Below are positions 38,114 through 47,629 of a DNA stretch of 64,000 nucleotides, in pieces (positions within the stretch are counted from its first letter, which is position 1; the number at the start of each line of letters is the position of its first letter). The stretch covers positions 2,418,001 through 2,482,000 of the forward strand of contig NZ_CP007542.1 of NCBI RefSeq assembly GCF_000478825.2. Reading direction: 5' to 3'. Both the position numbers and the translations under genes were made by a program. Under the pieces are notes generated by a model. It was not told the origin of the DNA. It searched no databases and saw nothing but the letters and a program-made list of their open reading frames with translations. The stretch comes from Synechocystis sp. PCC 6714 (GTDB taxonomy: Bacteria; Cyanobacteriota; Cyanobacteriia; Cyanobacteriales; Microcystaceae).

Positions 38114-38698
38114 CTAGCGGCTTACGTTCCGCTTGAGCCGATCCAGTTCCGTTTCCACTTCCCATTTTTTAAACTCCGCTTCCAGGGGGTCTAGCTCTCG
38201 ATGGTAGGTTTCCCCTGTATTGCCCTGGTTCCAGCCCATGGTATCCGCCGCTCTCCTTTGGGCTTCAGAAGCTTTTTGCTGGGCGGCCACTTGCTTAGCT
38301 TTTTGCGCCACTTCCTTTTGCCGTTGCTGGATTTCCTTGAGCAAATTTTGGGCTTGGCTAATGCGTTGTTCGGTTCCGGCCCGTTGCCCCCAGACCTGAT
38401 TGCCCTGGCGCAGTAATGTTGCTTCCCTTTCCTGGGCTTTCTGGGCTAGATCTTCCCTCCCCGCAACCTGGGCCTGTTGAATGCGGCTGTGCCAGGCTTG
38501 AATATCTTGGGCGAGGTTCAAAATTTGATTTTCCTGATCCTGTTTTTTGCGCTCCAAGTCCACCAATAGGCGGCGGGCATCGGCTTCCTGTTCCTTCAAC
38601 TGCTCCAACAGGGCCTCCAATTCTAGATGGGGGTTGTTGTGTAAAAACTCTTCTAGACGGTCTTCCAAAAAACGGCCGACATCATCAAACACGCCCAT
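38114..38698 (-). CDS. Coiled-coil protein, TIGR04376 type
   Basis: 194 residues, nearly all long helix: FLEDRLEEFLHNNPHLELEALLEQLKEQEADARRLL, then heptad-like LRQG, QRISQAQNLLKEIQQRQKEVAQKAKQ, and a short tail with EAEFKKWEVETELDRLKR. It resembles PspA/Vipp1-like or small coiled-coil proteins found only in cyanobacteria. Soluble, no signal peptide. Function unknown; its last residues precede the WD40 gene by about 100 bases on the same strand. Confidence 0.75.
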   Translation of the reverse strand: MGVFDDVGRFLEDRLEEFLHNNPHLELEALLEQLKEQEADARRLLVDLERKKQDQENQILNLAQDIQAWHSRIQQAQVAGREDLAQKAQEREATLLRQGNQVWGQRAGTEQRISQAQNLLKEIQQRQKEVAQKAKQVAAQQKASEAQRRAADTMGWNQGNTGETYHRELDPLEAEFKKWEVETELDRLKRNVSR

Positions 38699-38936
38699 CG
38701 CTACAATCTTCCCAAAAAAATCAATGTAGGTGCGCCTAAAGGCTTTGCCCTACTTCAAGATACCCTGTTTTTCCTTCTCCTATCACTGCTCAGCAACCAA
38801 GATCTTGACTACTTTGAGGCGATCGCCAAACTTCACAAAAATTTATGTACCAAGGGTTTTTTTCTCTAAAATCTGCTTTACCCTAATGGACAAACTAGCT
38901 TAAATCTGAGCTTTCCGGCGTTGGAACAGGTACAAG

Positions 38937-41531
38937 ATGAATATTGAAGCAAAGCTAAGTCAAGCCCGTTCCTGGTTGGATGAGTTGGGCAATGCCATTT
39001 CTGATCTGGTGGGGGTTGCGCCAGAAGTGTTTGAGGATGAAAAGCTTAAGCAGGATTTGGCAGATTTTCGCAGGGCCTACGATCAGGCGGTGCATGATTT
39101 GGCTAATCCCAGTTTACGGATTGCGATGATCGGCACAACGTCTTCGGGCAAGTCAACGATTGTTAACGCCTTGATTGGCCGACGAATTGCGCCCATTGAG
39201 GCGGGGGAGATGAGCGGCGGAGTTTTACGTATTAAGCATGGTCAGGGTAGTCATTTAAAGATTGAGGAGACTGAAGGAGCGGCCTGGGAAACGGGGGAAT
39301 GGTCTGGTTTGAGCGATGAGGAAATTTATGACCGCATTCAACGCACAATGCATACTTACCATGAGGTGAGGAGAAAAGCAGACTATATTGCGCCCCAAAT
39401 TGAAGTAAGGCTACCGATTTTGCCTGCTTGTGATCGGGAATTATCAGGACTACCGGAAGGGTTAGCGATTGAGTTTGTGGATTTACCGGGTTTAAAGTCT
39501 ATCCAAGATCGGGGAAATCTTCAGGTGATTCAATCCCTTGTCGGTAAGGCTTTTTGTCTAGTTGCACTGGATTATGGACAGGTTGATGAAGTGCATCGTC
39601 AGAAATTGTTGGGAGAATTAAAACAGATTATTGATTATTTTGACGGCAAAACAGACTCAATGATTTTTATTTTAAATCGGGTTGATAATCGTAAATCAGA
39701 TGATATTCCCTTAGAAAGTCGAATTACTAAGCTAAGCCAAGAAATCAAAGAAAATCTAAAACTTTCAGAATATCCTGACATCATTCCCTTTAGTGCGAAC
39801 ATCTTGTATCAAGCTCAATGTGCTTGGGGGATTAATAACCTTAAAGGGTCATCTTTGGTTGCTCAGACTGAACGATTAAAACGATTAAGAGCAATGTTTT
39901 CTGATTGTTCTAGTTTGATAACAAAAGAAATTGAGAAAAGTAAAAAACCTTCAACACCTTTACCAGTAAAGGGCACTTTTAAAAAAATTCTCTTGCAAAA
40001 TCAGGATTTAAAATCGTGGTTTCGTTACATTGAAGATCGGGTTAGGGAAGAAAAAAAGATTACTGACGAAATGATGCAGACATTGGTGAAGTATGCTTTA
40101 CTTTGGAGTGGCGGGAATAGTTTATGGAGTTGTATTCGGTCAAGAATTAATAATTCTTTTGAGGAATTGGTAGTCAATCCGATATTAATGGATGTTTATG
40201 TCAGTAGTGATGCTGTGATTGAGAGATTAAATTTAAAGCTTGAAGCTACTAAAGGAAGCAATGAAGAAATTGAACTAAAAATTCAGCAAATAAAAGAAAA
40301 GCGTCCTACATTGAAAGAACAATTGCAAGAAAAAAAGATTTTTTTTATCAATGAAATTAATGATTTTATTGAAGATTTAATTAAGATTGGGCTTTCATAT
40401 AGTAATCCAGCTCTTGCATCTATCAACAATGACGATGACCTTAGTATATTTACTACTCTTAGAAATGAAAGTTCAAATGGCAAACTTTTAATGGAAATGA
40501 ATGTCGCAATTAAATATATTCAGTCAGAGCTAAATAAAGAATTGATAACGAAATTATTGGATGCTTTTGAATCTAACAAACCATCCTATGATTTAGAAGA
40601 TGAGCTTAATAATTTTCTTAGCCCACCTCTCGCCAAAAGCCTTGCTCGCTCTTACGATACTGTGAGCAGACTAATTGGTGATTATAAGCTAGAAGATGAT
40701 TTAATGATAAAATCTATCCCCATAACTGATCAGCAAGCCATAGAAAAGTTAAGAGAAGATGAACATACAATCTTGATGTTATATGAAAATATGGATCAAG
40801 CCATTAGGGAAAAAACAGAATTTTTAATTCAGGCTCAGGAACCCAAACTACTAGGTTTTGTTGAGAAGCTTTTTGATAACTACATCCAGGAACTATGTTC
40901 AATTTTTAATGAAATCGAACTTCCTATTAAACAGAGTATCTTAGCAGACTGGAAAAATAAAACTAAAAATAGTAGCCAATTTTCTTCATTGCCTGAAGAT
41001 ATATTTAATATTTCAGAACCAATATTTGTAGAATCTAAAGACAAGAAAAAAGAATTTGCTGGCACTGAATCATATTATGTTGATGTGCAGAAAACTCGCT
41101 ATGAGCAATATACAGAGACCTACAAGAAAAAATTCCTATTCTTTTTTAAGAAAGACGCTACCCGCACCAGCACTCGTCCAGTTAAATATACTGAAAAGGA
41201 AGAGAAAGAGCGTAAAATTTTTAAAGATGTAGAATACCGTAAATTTGCCTTCCCTAAACCTATTGTGATGGCCAGGCAATGGTCAGATGCTGTTGAGTCA
41301 GACAAAATGGCATTATTAGACGTTTTAAAAATTTGGATGTCTCAATATGCCGATCAATCTATTGAACAATTTGAAATCATTAGCAATGAAGTTTTAGATT
41401 TTGCTGAAATAAGCTTAGACGAAACACAAAATTCACTTAATTTGAATTTAGAACAACAACAAAAATTATTAGAAATTATTCAACCTAAATTTCATCAGTT
41501 ACTTGAATTAAGAAAGGAGATTTTACGATAA
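38937..41531 (+). CDS. Dynamin-like GTPase, first gene of a three-gene operon
   Basis: 864 residues. G1/P-loop GTTSSGKST at residues 67-74, a possible G2 Thr/Ser segment EMSGGVLR near 91, G3 DLPG at 182-185 and G4 NRVD at 247-250 define a dynamin-superfamily GTPase. The rest is long helical stalk with coiled coils and a late patch KKKFLFFFKKD that could touch membrane. The first 600 bases are host-like in base composition, the rest much more AT-rich (27 versus 16 G/C in two sampled 60-base lines). Bacterial relatives remodel membranes or act in anti-phage defence (for example LeoA of Eleos). Stop overlaps the next start by 1 base. Confidence 0.85.
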   Translation: MNIEAKLSQARSWLDELGNAISDLVGVAPEVFEDEKLKQDLADFRRAYDQAVHDLANPSLRIAMIGTTSSGKSTIVNALIGRRIAPIEAGEMSGGVLRIKHGQGSHLKIEETEGAAWETGEWSGLSDEEIYDRIQRTMHTYHEVRRKADYIAPQIEVRLPILPACDRELSGLPEGLAIEFVDLPGLKSIQDRGNLQVIQSLVGKAFCLVALDYGQVDEVHRQKLLGELKQIIDYFDGKTDSMIFILNRVDNRKSDDIPLESRITKLSQEIKENLKLSEYPDIIPFSANILYQAQCAWGINNLKGSSLVAQTERLKRLRAMFSDCSSLITKEIEKSKKPSTPLPVKGTFKKILLQNQDLKSWFRYIEDRVREEKKITDEMMQTLVKYALLWSGGNSLWSCIRSRINNSFEELVVNPILMDVYVSSDAVIERLNLKLEATKGSNEEIELKIQQIKEKRPTLKEQLQEKKIFFINEINDFIEDLIKIGLSYSNPALASINNDDDLSIFTTLRNESSNGKLLMEMNVAIKYIQSELNKELITKLLDAFESNKPSYDLEDELNNFLSPPLAKSLARSYDTVSRLIGDYKLEDDLMIKSIPITDQQAIEKLREDEHTILMLYENMDQAIREKTEFLIQAQEPKLLGFVEKLFDNYIQELCSIFNEIELPIKQSILADWKNKTKNSSQFSSLPEDIFNISEPIFVESKDKKKEFAGTESYYVDVQKTRYEQYTETYKKKFLFFFKKDATRTSTRPVKYTEKEEKERKIFKDVEYRKFAFPKPIVMARQWSDAVESDKMALLDVLKIWMSQYADQSIEQFEIISNEVLDFAEISLDETQNSLNLNLEQQQKLLEIIQPKFHQLLELRKEILR

Positions 41532-42103
41532 TGAAAATCACGCTTTTTGGATATGAAATAATATCAATAGAAAATCAACCAAAATCTGACAATAAAAATT
41601 ACGAATCCACCGATGACGACCAAGAAAAAATATTTAAAAACAGAAGAACTGATAATTTATTTAGAGAAAGTCAAGACAGTGAAATTCAAATTTCCTCTGT
41701 ATCACAGCCACAAAAAATAGTAAATCCCAAAACATTAATTCTCGCAATTTATCCAGACAAAAATCTAAATTTATTTCAGCAACTAACTGTTCCATTAGCT
41801 AGATCTGTATGTGAAAAACTCTATGAATCTACTCAATATCTCCGTATAGACAATAATTTGTTTTTCAAATCTAAGTCAAATAAAATTCAAGATTTTAAAG
41901 TTCAAAAAGGAGAAGAGTGTGATGACGATATTCACTTAATCAGGATATACCTCAACGACAATGATGAACGATTTAATCAACGAGTTAATCAGGTTGATCG
42001 AATTAGAGCTTTTCGTGAATTACCTAATTTAGTTGACGATATTCAGGTATCTCCTCGTCTAAGGATAGAAGCTGGAAATTTATTTAATCTTTACCATCGC
42101 TAA
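41531..42103 (+). CDS. Unknown protein, second gene of the dynamin-like operon
   Basis: 190 residues. Its ATG overlaps the GTPase stop (TAATG), with GGAGA 9 to 14 bases upstream, so translation is coupled. The first 65 residues are polar and probably disordered (many N, D, S, E). From residue 75 a compact domain begins (NPKTLILAIYPDKNLNLFQQLTVPLARSVCEKLY) that ends in a charged helix. One Cys pair region (EECDDDIHL) is notable but not a motif. It has no recognised family. Position suggests an adaptor for the GTPase or the third protein. Confidence 0.75.
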   Translation: MKITLFGYEIISIENQPKSDNKNYESTDDDQEKIFKNRRTDNLFRESQDSEIQISSVSQPQKIVNPKTLILAIYPDKNLNLFQQLTVPLARSVCEKLYESTQYLRIDNNLFFKSKSNKIQDFKVQKGEECDDDIHLIRIYLNDNDERFNQRVNQVDRIRAFRELPNLVDDIQVSPRLRIEAGNLFNLYHR

Positions 42104-42112
42104 GAAAGTATT

Positions 42113-43459
42113 ATGATTATCAACACTGATTTATTACTTAATAATCCAGAGATCATTAAAGGTTTAGTATCTGGAGAAATGACTCGCTATGGTAGTGTAA
42201 TTCGCTGGACTAAAGGCGTTGGCCCTCACGCTGGTAATATTGTTAAACATTTGGCAGAATCACCGTCTTTGACGAATAAAATGATGTTAGTCGGAGTTGA
42301 TCCTGCTTTAGGTAGTGGAGCGATTGCTGCCGATATTGTTGGGCATGGAATGAATTATCATAAATTGCTGGGAATTGACAAAAAAATTACGGGTATTAGT
42401 GACAATTTAGTCAAAGTAATGGGATTAAGTCAGCTTTCAGCAGGAGCTAGCATTTTAAATTTAGGAGTAAGTGCAATCGGTTTTGCTTACATGGGCTATA
42501 AATTACACCAAATGCAAAAGTCTATCAATGTTTTACAATCTACAATGACCGATGGATTTAATCGTGTTGAAGCTAATCTAAACAGTTTGAAGTATAAAAT
42601 TGATTCTGGCTTTAGCATTATGATTCAAGGACTAAAGCATCTTGATAATCGTCTCGATAACATTTCTGGCCAATTAGCTTACCTCTACTTAATCACCCAG
42701 GACAATCGTAAAAAGCAAGAGAAGTTAGCTGCCGCAGTTGCTCATCTTCACCAAACAAATTTAATTCGAGAGATTTCATTATTACAAGCAGAGCTAAATG
42801 ATAGAAGTCGCTTTCCTGATGAATCTCCAAGGCAAGCAATCAAAACCGCTTCCCACGTTAGATTATTTCTGAGCAGTGAAGCCCAAAAAATAACGCCAGA
42901 AGTAGAAGCAGAATTGCTTTTAAATAGTGATGTTGCCATTCAAGGTTGGGTTGTAGCCACAGCGACAGAAGCCAATTTATTGATGGAGATTGGGCAATTT
43001 CAGGAAGCAAAATCTCTTCTAAGTGATGAAGTTTCAAAATTCCGACAGATTGCCGAGCGTTGGGCATTCGCTTTGTTAAATAATGAAAGCCCAAAAATCA
43101 ATACCATTTATCGGTTTGACTCACCGTTATTTAGCGATTATGTGTCACAAGAAAGAGTACAAAGAGTTTTGTCAATTTACCCATCTGAGCAATTTTTAGA
43201 TCCTGCCAAGGTTCAATGGTTAAAAAGTAGTGTTAATGCAGAATATAAAACTTCCTATGCTTCCGAACGCTACAATCAAGCTTGGCAATATAAACAACTG
43301 GCGATCGCCGAATATTTGGATACCCTCAGCGAATTATTAGCTCGATTAGATACCTTGCAAGACTTTGCCCAACTGTGCCAAGACCGGGGCGTAAAAAGTA
43401 GTAAAGAGTTGCTTCCCGATAGAGATGCGGAACTAGGACTTTATCTATTACCAGGATAG
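42113..43459 (+). CDS. Coiled-coil protein with a hydrophobic segment, third gene of the dynamin-like operon
   Basis: 448 residues starting 9 bases after the previous stop. The stretch around residues 40-130 is rich in Gly, Ala, Ile and Val; LSAGASILNLGVSAIGFAYMGY (about 115-135) could insert in a membrane. A heptad coiled coil follows (MTDGFNRVEANLNSLKYKIDSGFSIMIQGLKHLDNRLDNI), then a helical C-terminal half. The layout resembles pore-forming or membrane-anchored effectors, but no family is recognised. The 3' end contains a HIP1 site, so the module has been resident for some time or recombined with host DNA. Confidence 0.75.
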   Translation: MIINTDLLLNNPEIIKGLVSGEMTRYGSVIRWTKGVGPHAGNIVKHLAESPSLTNKMMLVGVDPALGSGAIAADIVGHGMNYHKLLGIDKKITGISDNLVKVMGLSQLSAGASILNLGVSAIGFAYMGYKLHQMQKSINVLQSTMTDGFNRVEANLNSLKYKIDSGFSIMIQGLKHLDNRLDNISGQLAYLYLITQDNRKKQEKLAAAVAHLHQTNLIREISLLQAELNDRSRFPDESPRQAIKTASHVRLFLSSEAQKITPEVEAELLLNSDVAIQGWVVATATEANLLMEIGQFQEAKSLLSDEVSKFRQIAERWAFALLNNESPKINTIYRFDSPLFSDYVSQERVQRVLSIYPSEQFLDPAKVQWLKSSVNAEYKTSYASERYNQAWQYKQLAIAEYLDTLSELLARLDTLQDFAQLCQDRGVKSSKELLPDRDAELGLYLLPG

Positions 43460-43644
43460 TAAGGGATTATCATATCTATTCCCAAGATCATTTCCTTGCC
43501 AACAAAATTAGAAAAGTGATGGTATCAAAGTTGTTTACTGGAAGCCTAAAATATGTAAGATTTTGAAGAATTGCTTCAATTTTGTAATGGCAATCACTAA
43601 CAACTGCGTCGGCATTAATTTTTGATCTCGGTTTTTACGCATAG

Positions 43645-44067
43645 CTAACCCGCCTTAAACAACACCAAGCGGATTAGGATTCCAAGAATTAGGAGTAAGT
43701 AGGCCAGAAAAAATGTAATAAAAAAGAAGTTTTTTATCTGTAAATTAGCTGTCCATACACCACTGAGTCCACCTAAAATACCACTGACAATGGAGCCAAA
43801 GGGAACTAAAACTATCAGCGTTGGCAAAACAAAAACTCCGGCATAGGCACCCCCATTTACCAGCTCTGGTATGGAAAAAAGAGGTATAAAGGCAATGATT
43901 AATGTGCCTAAAAATGAGCCTAAAATGGCTGGCAGTAGTATGAATTTTATTCTTTTTTTAATAATCCCAATTATTAAACCTATGGCGCCTCCCACAATCA
44001 AACTGATGCTGAGGGACCAGATAGAGACCGACAACACTTCCAACAAAAGCTGTTCGCCAATGTCCAT
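43645..44067 (-). CDS. Small multi-pass membrane protein of unknown function
   Basis: 140 residues with four hydrophobic segments (VSIWSLSISLIVGGAIGLIIGII, ILLPAILGSFLGTLIIAFI, GVFVLPTLIVLVPFGSIVSGIL, and FFITFFLAYLLLILGILI). It is convergent with the dynamin-like operon, 185 bases away. Small polytopic proteins of this kind are common near horizontally acquired genes; no family recognised. Confidence 0.7.
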   Translation of the reverse strand: MDIGEQLLLEVLSVSIWSLSISLIVGGAIGLIIGIIKKRIKFILLPAILGSFLGTLIIAFIPLFSIPELVNGGAYAGVFVLPTLIVLVPFGSIVSGILGGLSGVWTANLQIKNFFFITFFLAYLLLILGILIRLVLFKAG

Positions 44068-44220
44068 AATACAAATCAGCTCACAAAAGAGACTTGGGAT
44101 TTGGGGCTAAGGATAAAAGACGATCGCCGTGATCAATACCGGGCTGTGGTGGGTAATTTGCTAGAATGAACTCGGCAACTGCCTTTGAGCACAGTTTTTA
44201 CTCTCAGCTTCTCAAGCATT

Positions 44221-44415
44221 ATGGGATATCTAGCTTCCTTTGTTCTGTTGGTGATTTATGTGGGCGGAGTCTGGCGTTTTCTTTCTGGCTATCGCCACAC
44301 CAACTTCAACCGTAGCTTGACAACCCGCATCTCCCTTGCTCTGCTGTGGCCCGGTTTGTTGTTGGTCAATCCTGCCTACCGTAAAAATTTCCAAAAGGCC
44401 CTCAAAGGTCGTTAA
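44221..44415 (+). CDS. Small membrane protein of unknown function
   Basis: 64 residues from the ATG at 44221; a TTG frame from 44185 would add 12 and is less likely. Two hydrophobic segments (YLASFVLLVIYVGGVWRFL and ISLALLWPGLLLVNP) flank a basic loop with RHTNFNR. The gene ends 66 bases before holA on the same strand. Such short two-helix proteins are conserved across Synechocystis-like genomes, but I cannot name the family. Confidence 0.65.
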   Translation: MGYLASFVLLVIYVGGVWRFLSGYRHTNFNRSLTTRISLALLWPGLLLVNPAYRKNFQKALKGR

Positions 44416-44481
44416 AAGGTCGTTTGCCAAGCCCCCTTTCCAAGCTTGGGGAAGTTTACTAGAAATCCCCCAATTGTTGCC

Positions 44482-45483
44482 ATGCCCATCTATTTTTATT
44501 GGGGCGAAGACCAATTTACCCTACAGCAGGCCGTTAAACAATTACAGAAACGCTGTTTAGATGCCCAGTGGGAAGCATTCAATTTTGAAAAAATTTCTGG
44601 GGAACAGGCCGATGCAACCCAACAGGCCCTGGAACAAGCCCTTACTCCCCCCTTCGGTGGTGGAGATCGCCTGGTGTGGGTGGTGGATTCCACCTTGGGA
44701 CAAAGTTGTGACGATGGTTTGCTGGCTAGGCTGCAGAAAAGTATTCCCGCTATTCCCCCCGACTGTCATTTACTATTCACTTCCAGCAAAAAACTTGATC
44801 GCCGGCTGAAATCAACTAAATATTTAGAAAATAACGCCACCATTAGGGAATTTGCCCTCATTTCTCCCTGGAACACCGAAGCTTTAATTCACCAAATCCA
44901 GTCGATCGCCCAGGATCTGCAATTACCCTTAACGCCGGAAACGGAAGGTTTTTTGGCAGAAGCGTTGGGTAATGATACGAGATTAATTTGGAATGAGTTG
45001 CGTAAGCTAAAACTCTACAGTCAGAGCCAATCCGGCCCTCTAACGGTGCCCCAGGCCGAAGAGTTGGTCAACACCAGCACCCAAAATAGTTTGCAGTTGG
45101 CCCAGGCCATCCGGGACGGGGAAACAGCCCAGGCGTTGCAGTTGGTGGCGGATTTATTACTGACCCATAACGAACCAGCCTTAAAAATTTTGGCTACCCT
45201 CACTGGCCAGTTCCGCACTTGGACTTTGATTAAACTTGCCTTGGAAGCTGGGGAAAAAGATGATAAGGCGATCGCCGCCCAGGCGGATCTGAGTAATCCC
45301 AAACGTTTATATTTTCTGCGGAAGGAACTACGGGGCATCACCGGGGGGCAATTGCTCAAAACTCTGCCCCTGTTGCTGGAATTGGAATATCAACTCAAAC
45401 GGGGCGCAGATCCCTGTTCCAGCCTACAAACTAAGGTGATTGAATTATCCTCATTGTTCCAACCTGTCCACCGTCGTCGTTAA
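44482..45483 (+). CDS. holA: DNA polymerase III subunit delta
   Basis: 333 residues from the ATG at 44482. It loads the beta sliding clamp by prising it open as part of the tau/gamma-delta-delta' complex. The N-terminus IYFYWGEDQFTLQQAV is the HolA start pattern; GDRLVWVVD, CHLLFTSSKKLDRR and the C-terminal LKRGADPCSSLQTKV fit the delta fold. A TTG frame upstream to 44446 is ignored. No paralogue beside it. Confidence 0.9.
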   Translation: MPIYFYWGEDQFTLQQAVKQLQKRCLDAQWEAFNFEKISGEQADATQQALEQALTPPFGGGDRLVWVVDSTLGQSCDDGLLARLQKSIPAIPPDCHLLFTSSKKLDRRLKSTKYLENNATIREFALISPWNTEALIHQIQSIAQDLQLPLTPETEGFLAEALGNDTRLIWNELRKLKLYSQSQSGPLTVPQAEELVNTSTQNSLQLAQAIRDGETAQALQLVADLLLTHNEPALKILATLTGQFRTWTLIKLALEAGEKDDKAIAAQADLSNPKRLYFLRKELRGITGGQLLKTLPLLLELEYQLKRGADPCSSLQTKVIELSSLFQPVHRRR

Positions 45484-45543
45484 TATCCCAGCGTTGACAA
45501 ATGGCCCTATGCTTAAAAATTGTCATTTCTCACACCTTGCCCA

Positions 45544-46215
45544 ATGAAGTCTTCGGCCAAATCTCCTTTGCCCCCCTGGTTGACCATTGTCGGTCGAGTT
45601 CCTTTCCTTGCCTGCTTGGCGATCGTGGGATTATTGATCGCCCTAGGCCACAATTTTAGGGAAGTAAGCGACCTGAAGGAAATTGCCTTTGACATTGCCT
45701 TTTTAGACTGGCTTCGTCAAGTGATTCCCGAAAAGATGGCCCCTTTTTGGATCAAGGTCTACAAAGGTACTGGGGTGGAACTAACCGCCACCATGATCGC
45801 CATCACCCTGGGCTTTCTGGCCTGGAAACGCTATTGGTCGGAGATTAAATATTTAGTGTTTGCCACCCTGGGCATCCTTTTGGTAATTGACCAAGTGTTA
45901 AAACCTTTTTTTAACCGTACCCGTCCTTTGCCCCGTCTGGTGGATGTGGATGGTCGGAGTTTCCCCAGTGGCCATGCGGCGGGAGGAGTAGTTTTTTACT
46001 TTTACCTTGCCTTTTTGTTAGCTTCCCACTTTCCCCAATATCGTTGGCAAATTTACCTTGGTGCTACCCTTTGGGTGGGTTTCATTGGCATTGCCAGTAT
46101 GTATTGTCGAGTTCATTGGTTAACGGACATTCTGGCCGGCTATGGAGTGGGCTTCATTTGGTTAACCATCAGTCTATTTTTGCTCAAGCGGGAAAAACCC
46201 GACGTCTATCTTTGA
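45544..46215 (+). CDS. PAP2-family membrane phosphatase
   Basis: 223 residues. The three PAP2 signatures are in order: KPFFNRTRP (KX6RP), FPSGHAAGG (PSGH) and CRVHWLTDILAG (SRX5HX3D-like; the first Ser position is part of ASMYCR). Five to six hydrophobic segments surround them. It dephosphorylates a membrane lipid phosphate such as phosphatidate or undecaprenyl diphosphate on the outer face. Start is the ATG at 45544; an upstream TTG extension is not convincing. Confidence 0.88.
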   Translation: MKSSAKSPLPPWLTIVGRVPFLACLAIVGLLIALGHNFREVSDLKEIAFDIAFLDWLRQVIPEKMAPFWIKVYKGTGVELTATMIAITLGFLAWKRYWSEIKYLVFATLGILLVIDQVLKPFFNRTRPLPRLVDVDGRSFPSGHAAGGVVFYFYLAFLLASHFPQYRWQIYLGATLWVGFIGIASMYCRVHWLTDILAGYGVGFIWLTISLFLLKREKPDVYL

Positions 46216-46334
46216 AGGTTTAAGGCTTAGTTAAGGATTGAGGACAATTTTAAGAATTCTCACAAAGGGGTTTGACTGGTTCAATTTGCTTCTACAAATA
46301 AGGCAGAACCATATCAGCATCAGCAAGGACAAGC

Positions 46335-47420
46335 ATGGGGGAAATTAAACGCATTGGCATTTTGACCAGTGGAGGAGACTGCGCCGGACTAAACGCTGTA
46401 ATTCGCTCTGTGGTACACCATGCCATTGGCACCTACGGTTGGGAAGTGATCGGCATTCAGGAAGCTACCCAGGGGTTAATGGAAAATCCCCCCAAGGCGA
46501 TCGCCCTGCACCGGGATAACATTGACCATTTATTAATGATGGGGGGCACTTTTTTGGGCACCACCAATAAGGGCAATCCCTTTGCTTTTCCCATGGCCGA
46601 CGGCACTGTACGGGACCGCACCGAAGATATTATTGCCGGTTATCGACAATTGAAACTAGATGCATTGATTGGCATTGGCGGGGATGGTAGTTTAGCCATT
46701 TTGCGCCGCATTGCCCAACAGGGGGGCATTAACTTGGTGGGTATTCCCAAAACCATTGACAACGATGTGGGGGCAACGGAAATTTCCATTGGTTTCGACA
46801 CCGCCACCAACATTGCCACCGAAGCCCTCGATCGCCTCCATTTCACCGCCGCTAGCCATAATCGAGTCATGGTACTAGAAGTTATGGGACGGGATGCAGG
46901 GCACATTGCCCTGGCGGCTGGCATTGGGGGAGGAGCGGATATTATTCTTATTCCCGAAATTCCCTATCGCATCGAAAGTGTGTGCAATAAAATTCGCCAA
47001 CGTCAGGCCCAGGGGAAAAACTTTTGCCTCGTGATGGTGTCGGAAGCAGTGCGGACGGAATTGGGCGATCAGGTCAAACAAATTCAACAGTTTGGCGAAG
47101 ATCGCTATGGGGGCATCGGTAAATACATTGCGGAACAGATTGCCCAGCGTACTGGGGCAGAAACTAGGGTCACTGTGCTGGGACATATCCAACGAGGTGG
47201 CATTCCTTCCCCCTTCGATCGCCTATTGGGCAGTGTGTTTGGGGTGGCGGCGGTGGATTTGATTGCGGAAGGTAAATTCGACCACATGGTGGCTTGGCGC
47301 AATCGTCAGACTATCAGTGTGCCCATTGAGGACGCCATCCAAACCTATCAAACGGTGGAGTTGGACGGCACCTTGGTAAAAACTGCCCGGGGATTGGGCA
47401 TTTGCCTCGGCAACGATTAA
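46335..47420 (+). CDS. pfkA: 6-phosphofructokinase, group III type
   Basis: 361 residues. Phosphorylates fructose 6-phosphate in glycolysis. The signatures GGDCAGLNAVIRSV, GIGGDGSLAILRR and PKTIDNDV are present, with GRDAGHIALAAG for the fructose site. Residue after GGD is Gly, as in ATP-dependent enzymes, while PKTIDND has Lys where E. coli has Gly; this pairing marks the mixed group III/clade X phosphofructokinases. A hairpin lacking a U-tract follows. Strong likelihood; physiological phosphoryl donor is not settled by sequence. Confidence 0.93.
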   Translation: MGEIKRIGILTSGGDCAGLNAVIRSVVHHAIGTYGWEVIGIQEATQGLMENPPKAIALHRDNIDHLLMMGGTFLGTTNKGNPFAFPMADGTVRDRTEDIIAGYRQLKLDALIGIGGDGSLAILRRIAQQGGINLVGIPKTIDNDVGATEISIGFDTATNIATEALDRLHFTAASHNRVMVLEVMGRDAGHIALAAGIGGGADIILIPEIPYRIESVCNKIRQRQAQGKNFCLVMVSEAVRTELGDQVKQIQQFGEDRYGGIGKYIAEQIAQRTGAETRVTVLGHIQRGGIPSPFDRLLGSVFGVAAVDLIAEGKFDHMVAWRNRQTISVPIEDAIQTYQTVELDGTLVKTARGLGICLGND

Positions 47421-47446
47421 GTTCCCATCAGTTTTTAGCTGACCCT

Positions 47447-47465
47447 CTGGGGGCTGTTCCCCCAG
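47447..47465 (+). terminator. Hairpin downstream of pfkA
   Basis: A perfect 7-bp stem pairs CTGGGGG (47447-47453) with CCCCCAG (47459-47465) around a 5-base loop, 27 bases after the pfkA stop. No T-run follows, so it may act as a transcript stabiliser or a weak terminator. Confidence 0.5.
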
Positions 47466-47629
47466 TAAACTAGGCCAATTGTAAAGAAATATGGCGGATG
47501 TTAAAGCTTAGTTGCAAAAACCGCCGTTTTCCCTCCTTCTTCGCCAGGGGGATGATACCTTGTAAGACGAAAATTTTTTGATAACTTTAGCAAATTTAAC
47601 CAATAACTAAGGGGTGGGGGTTAAAAATT

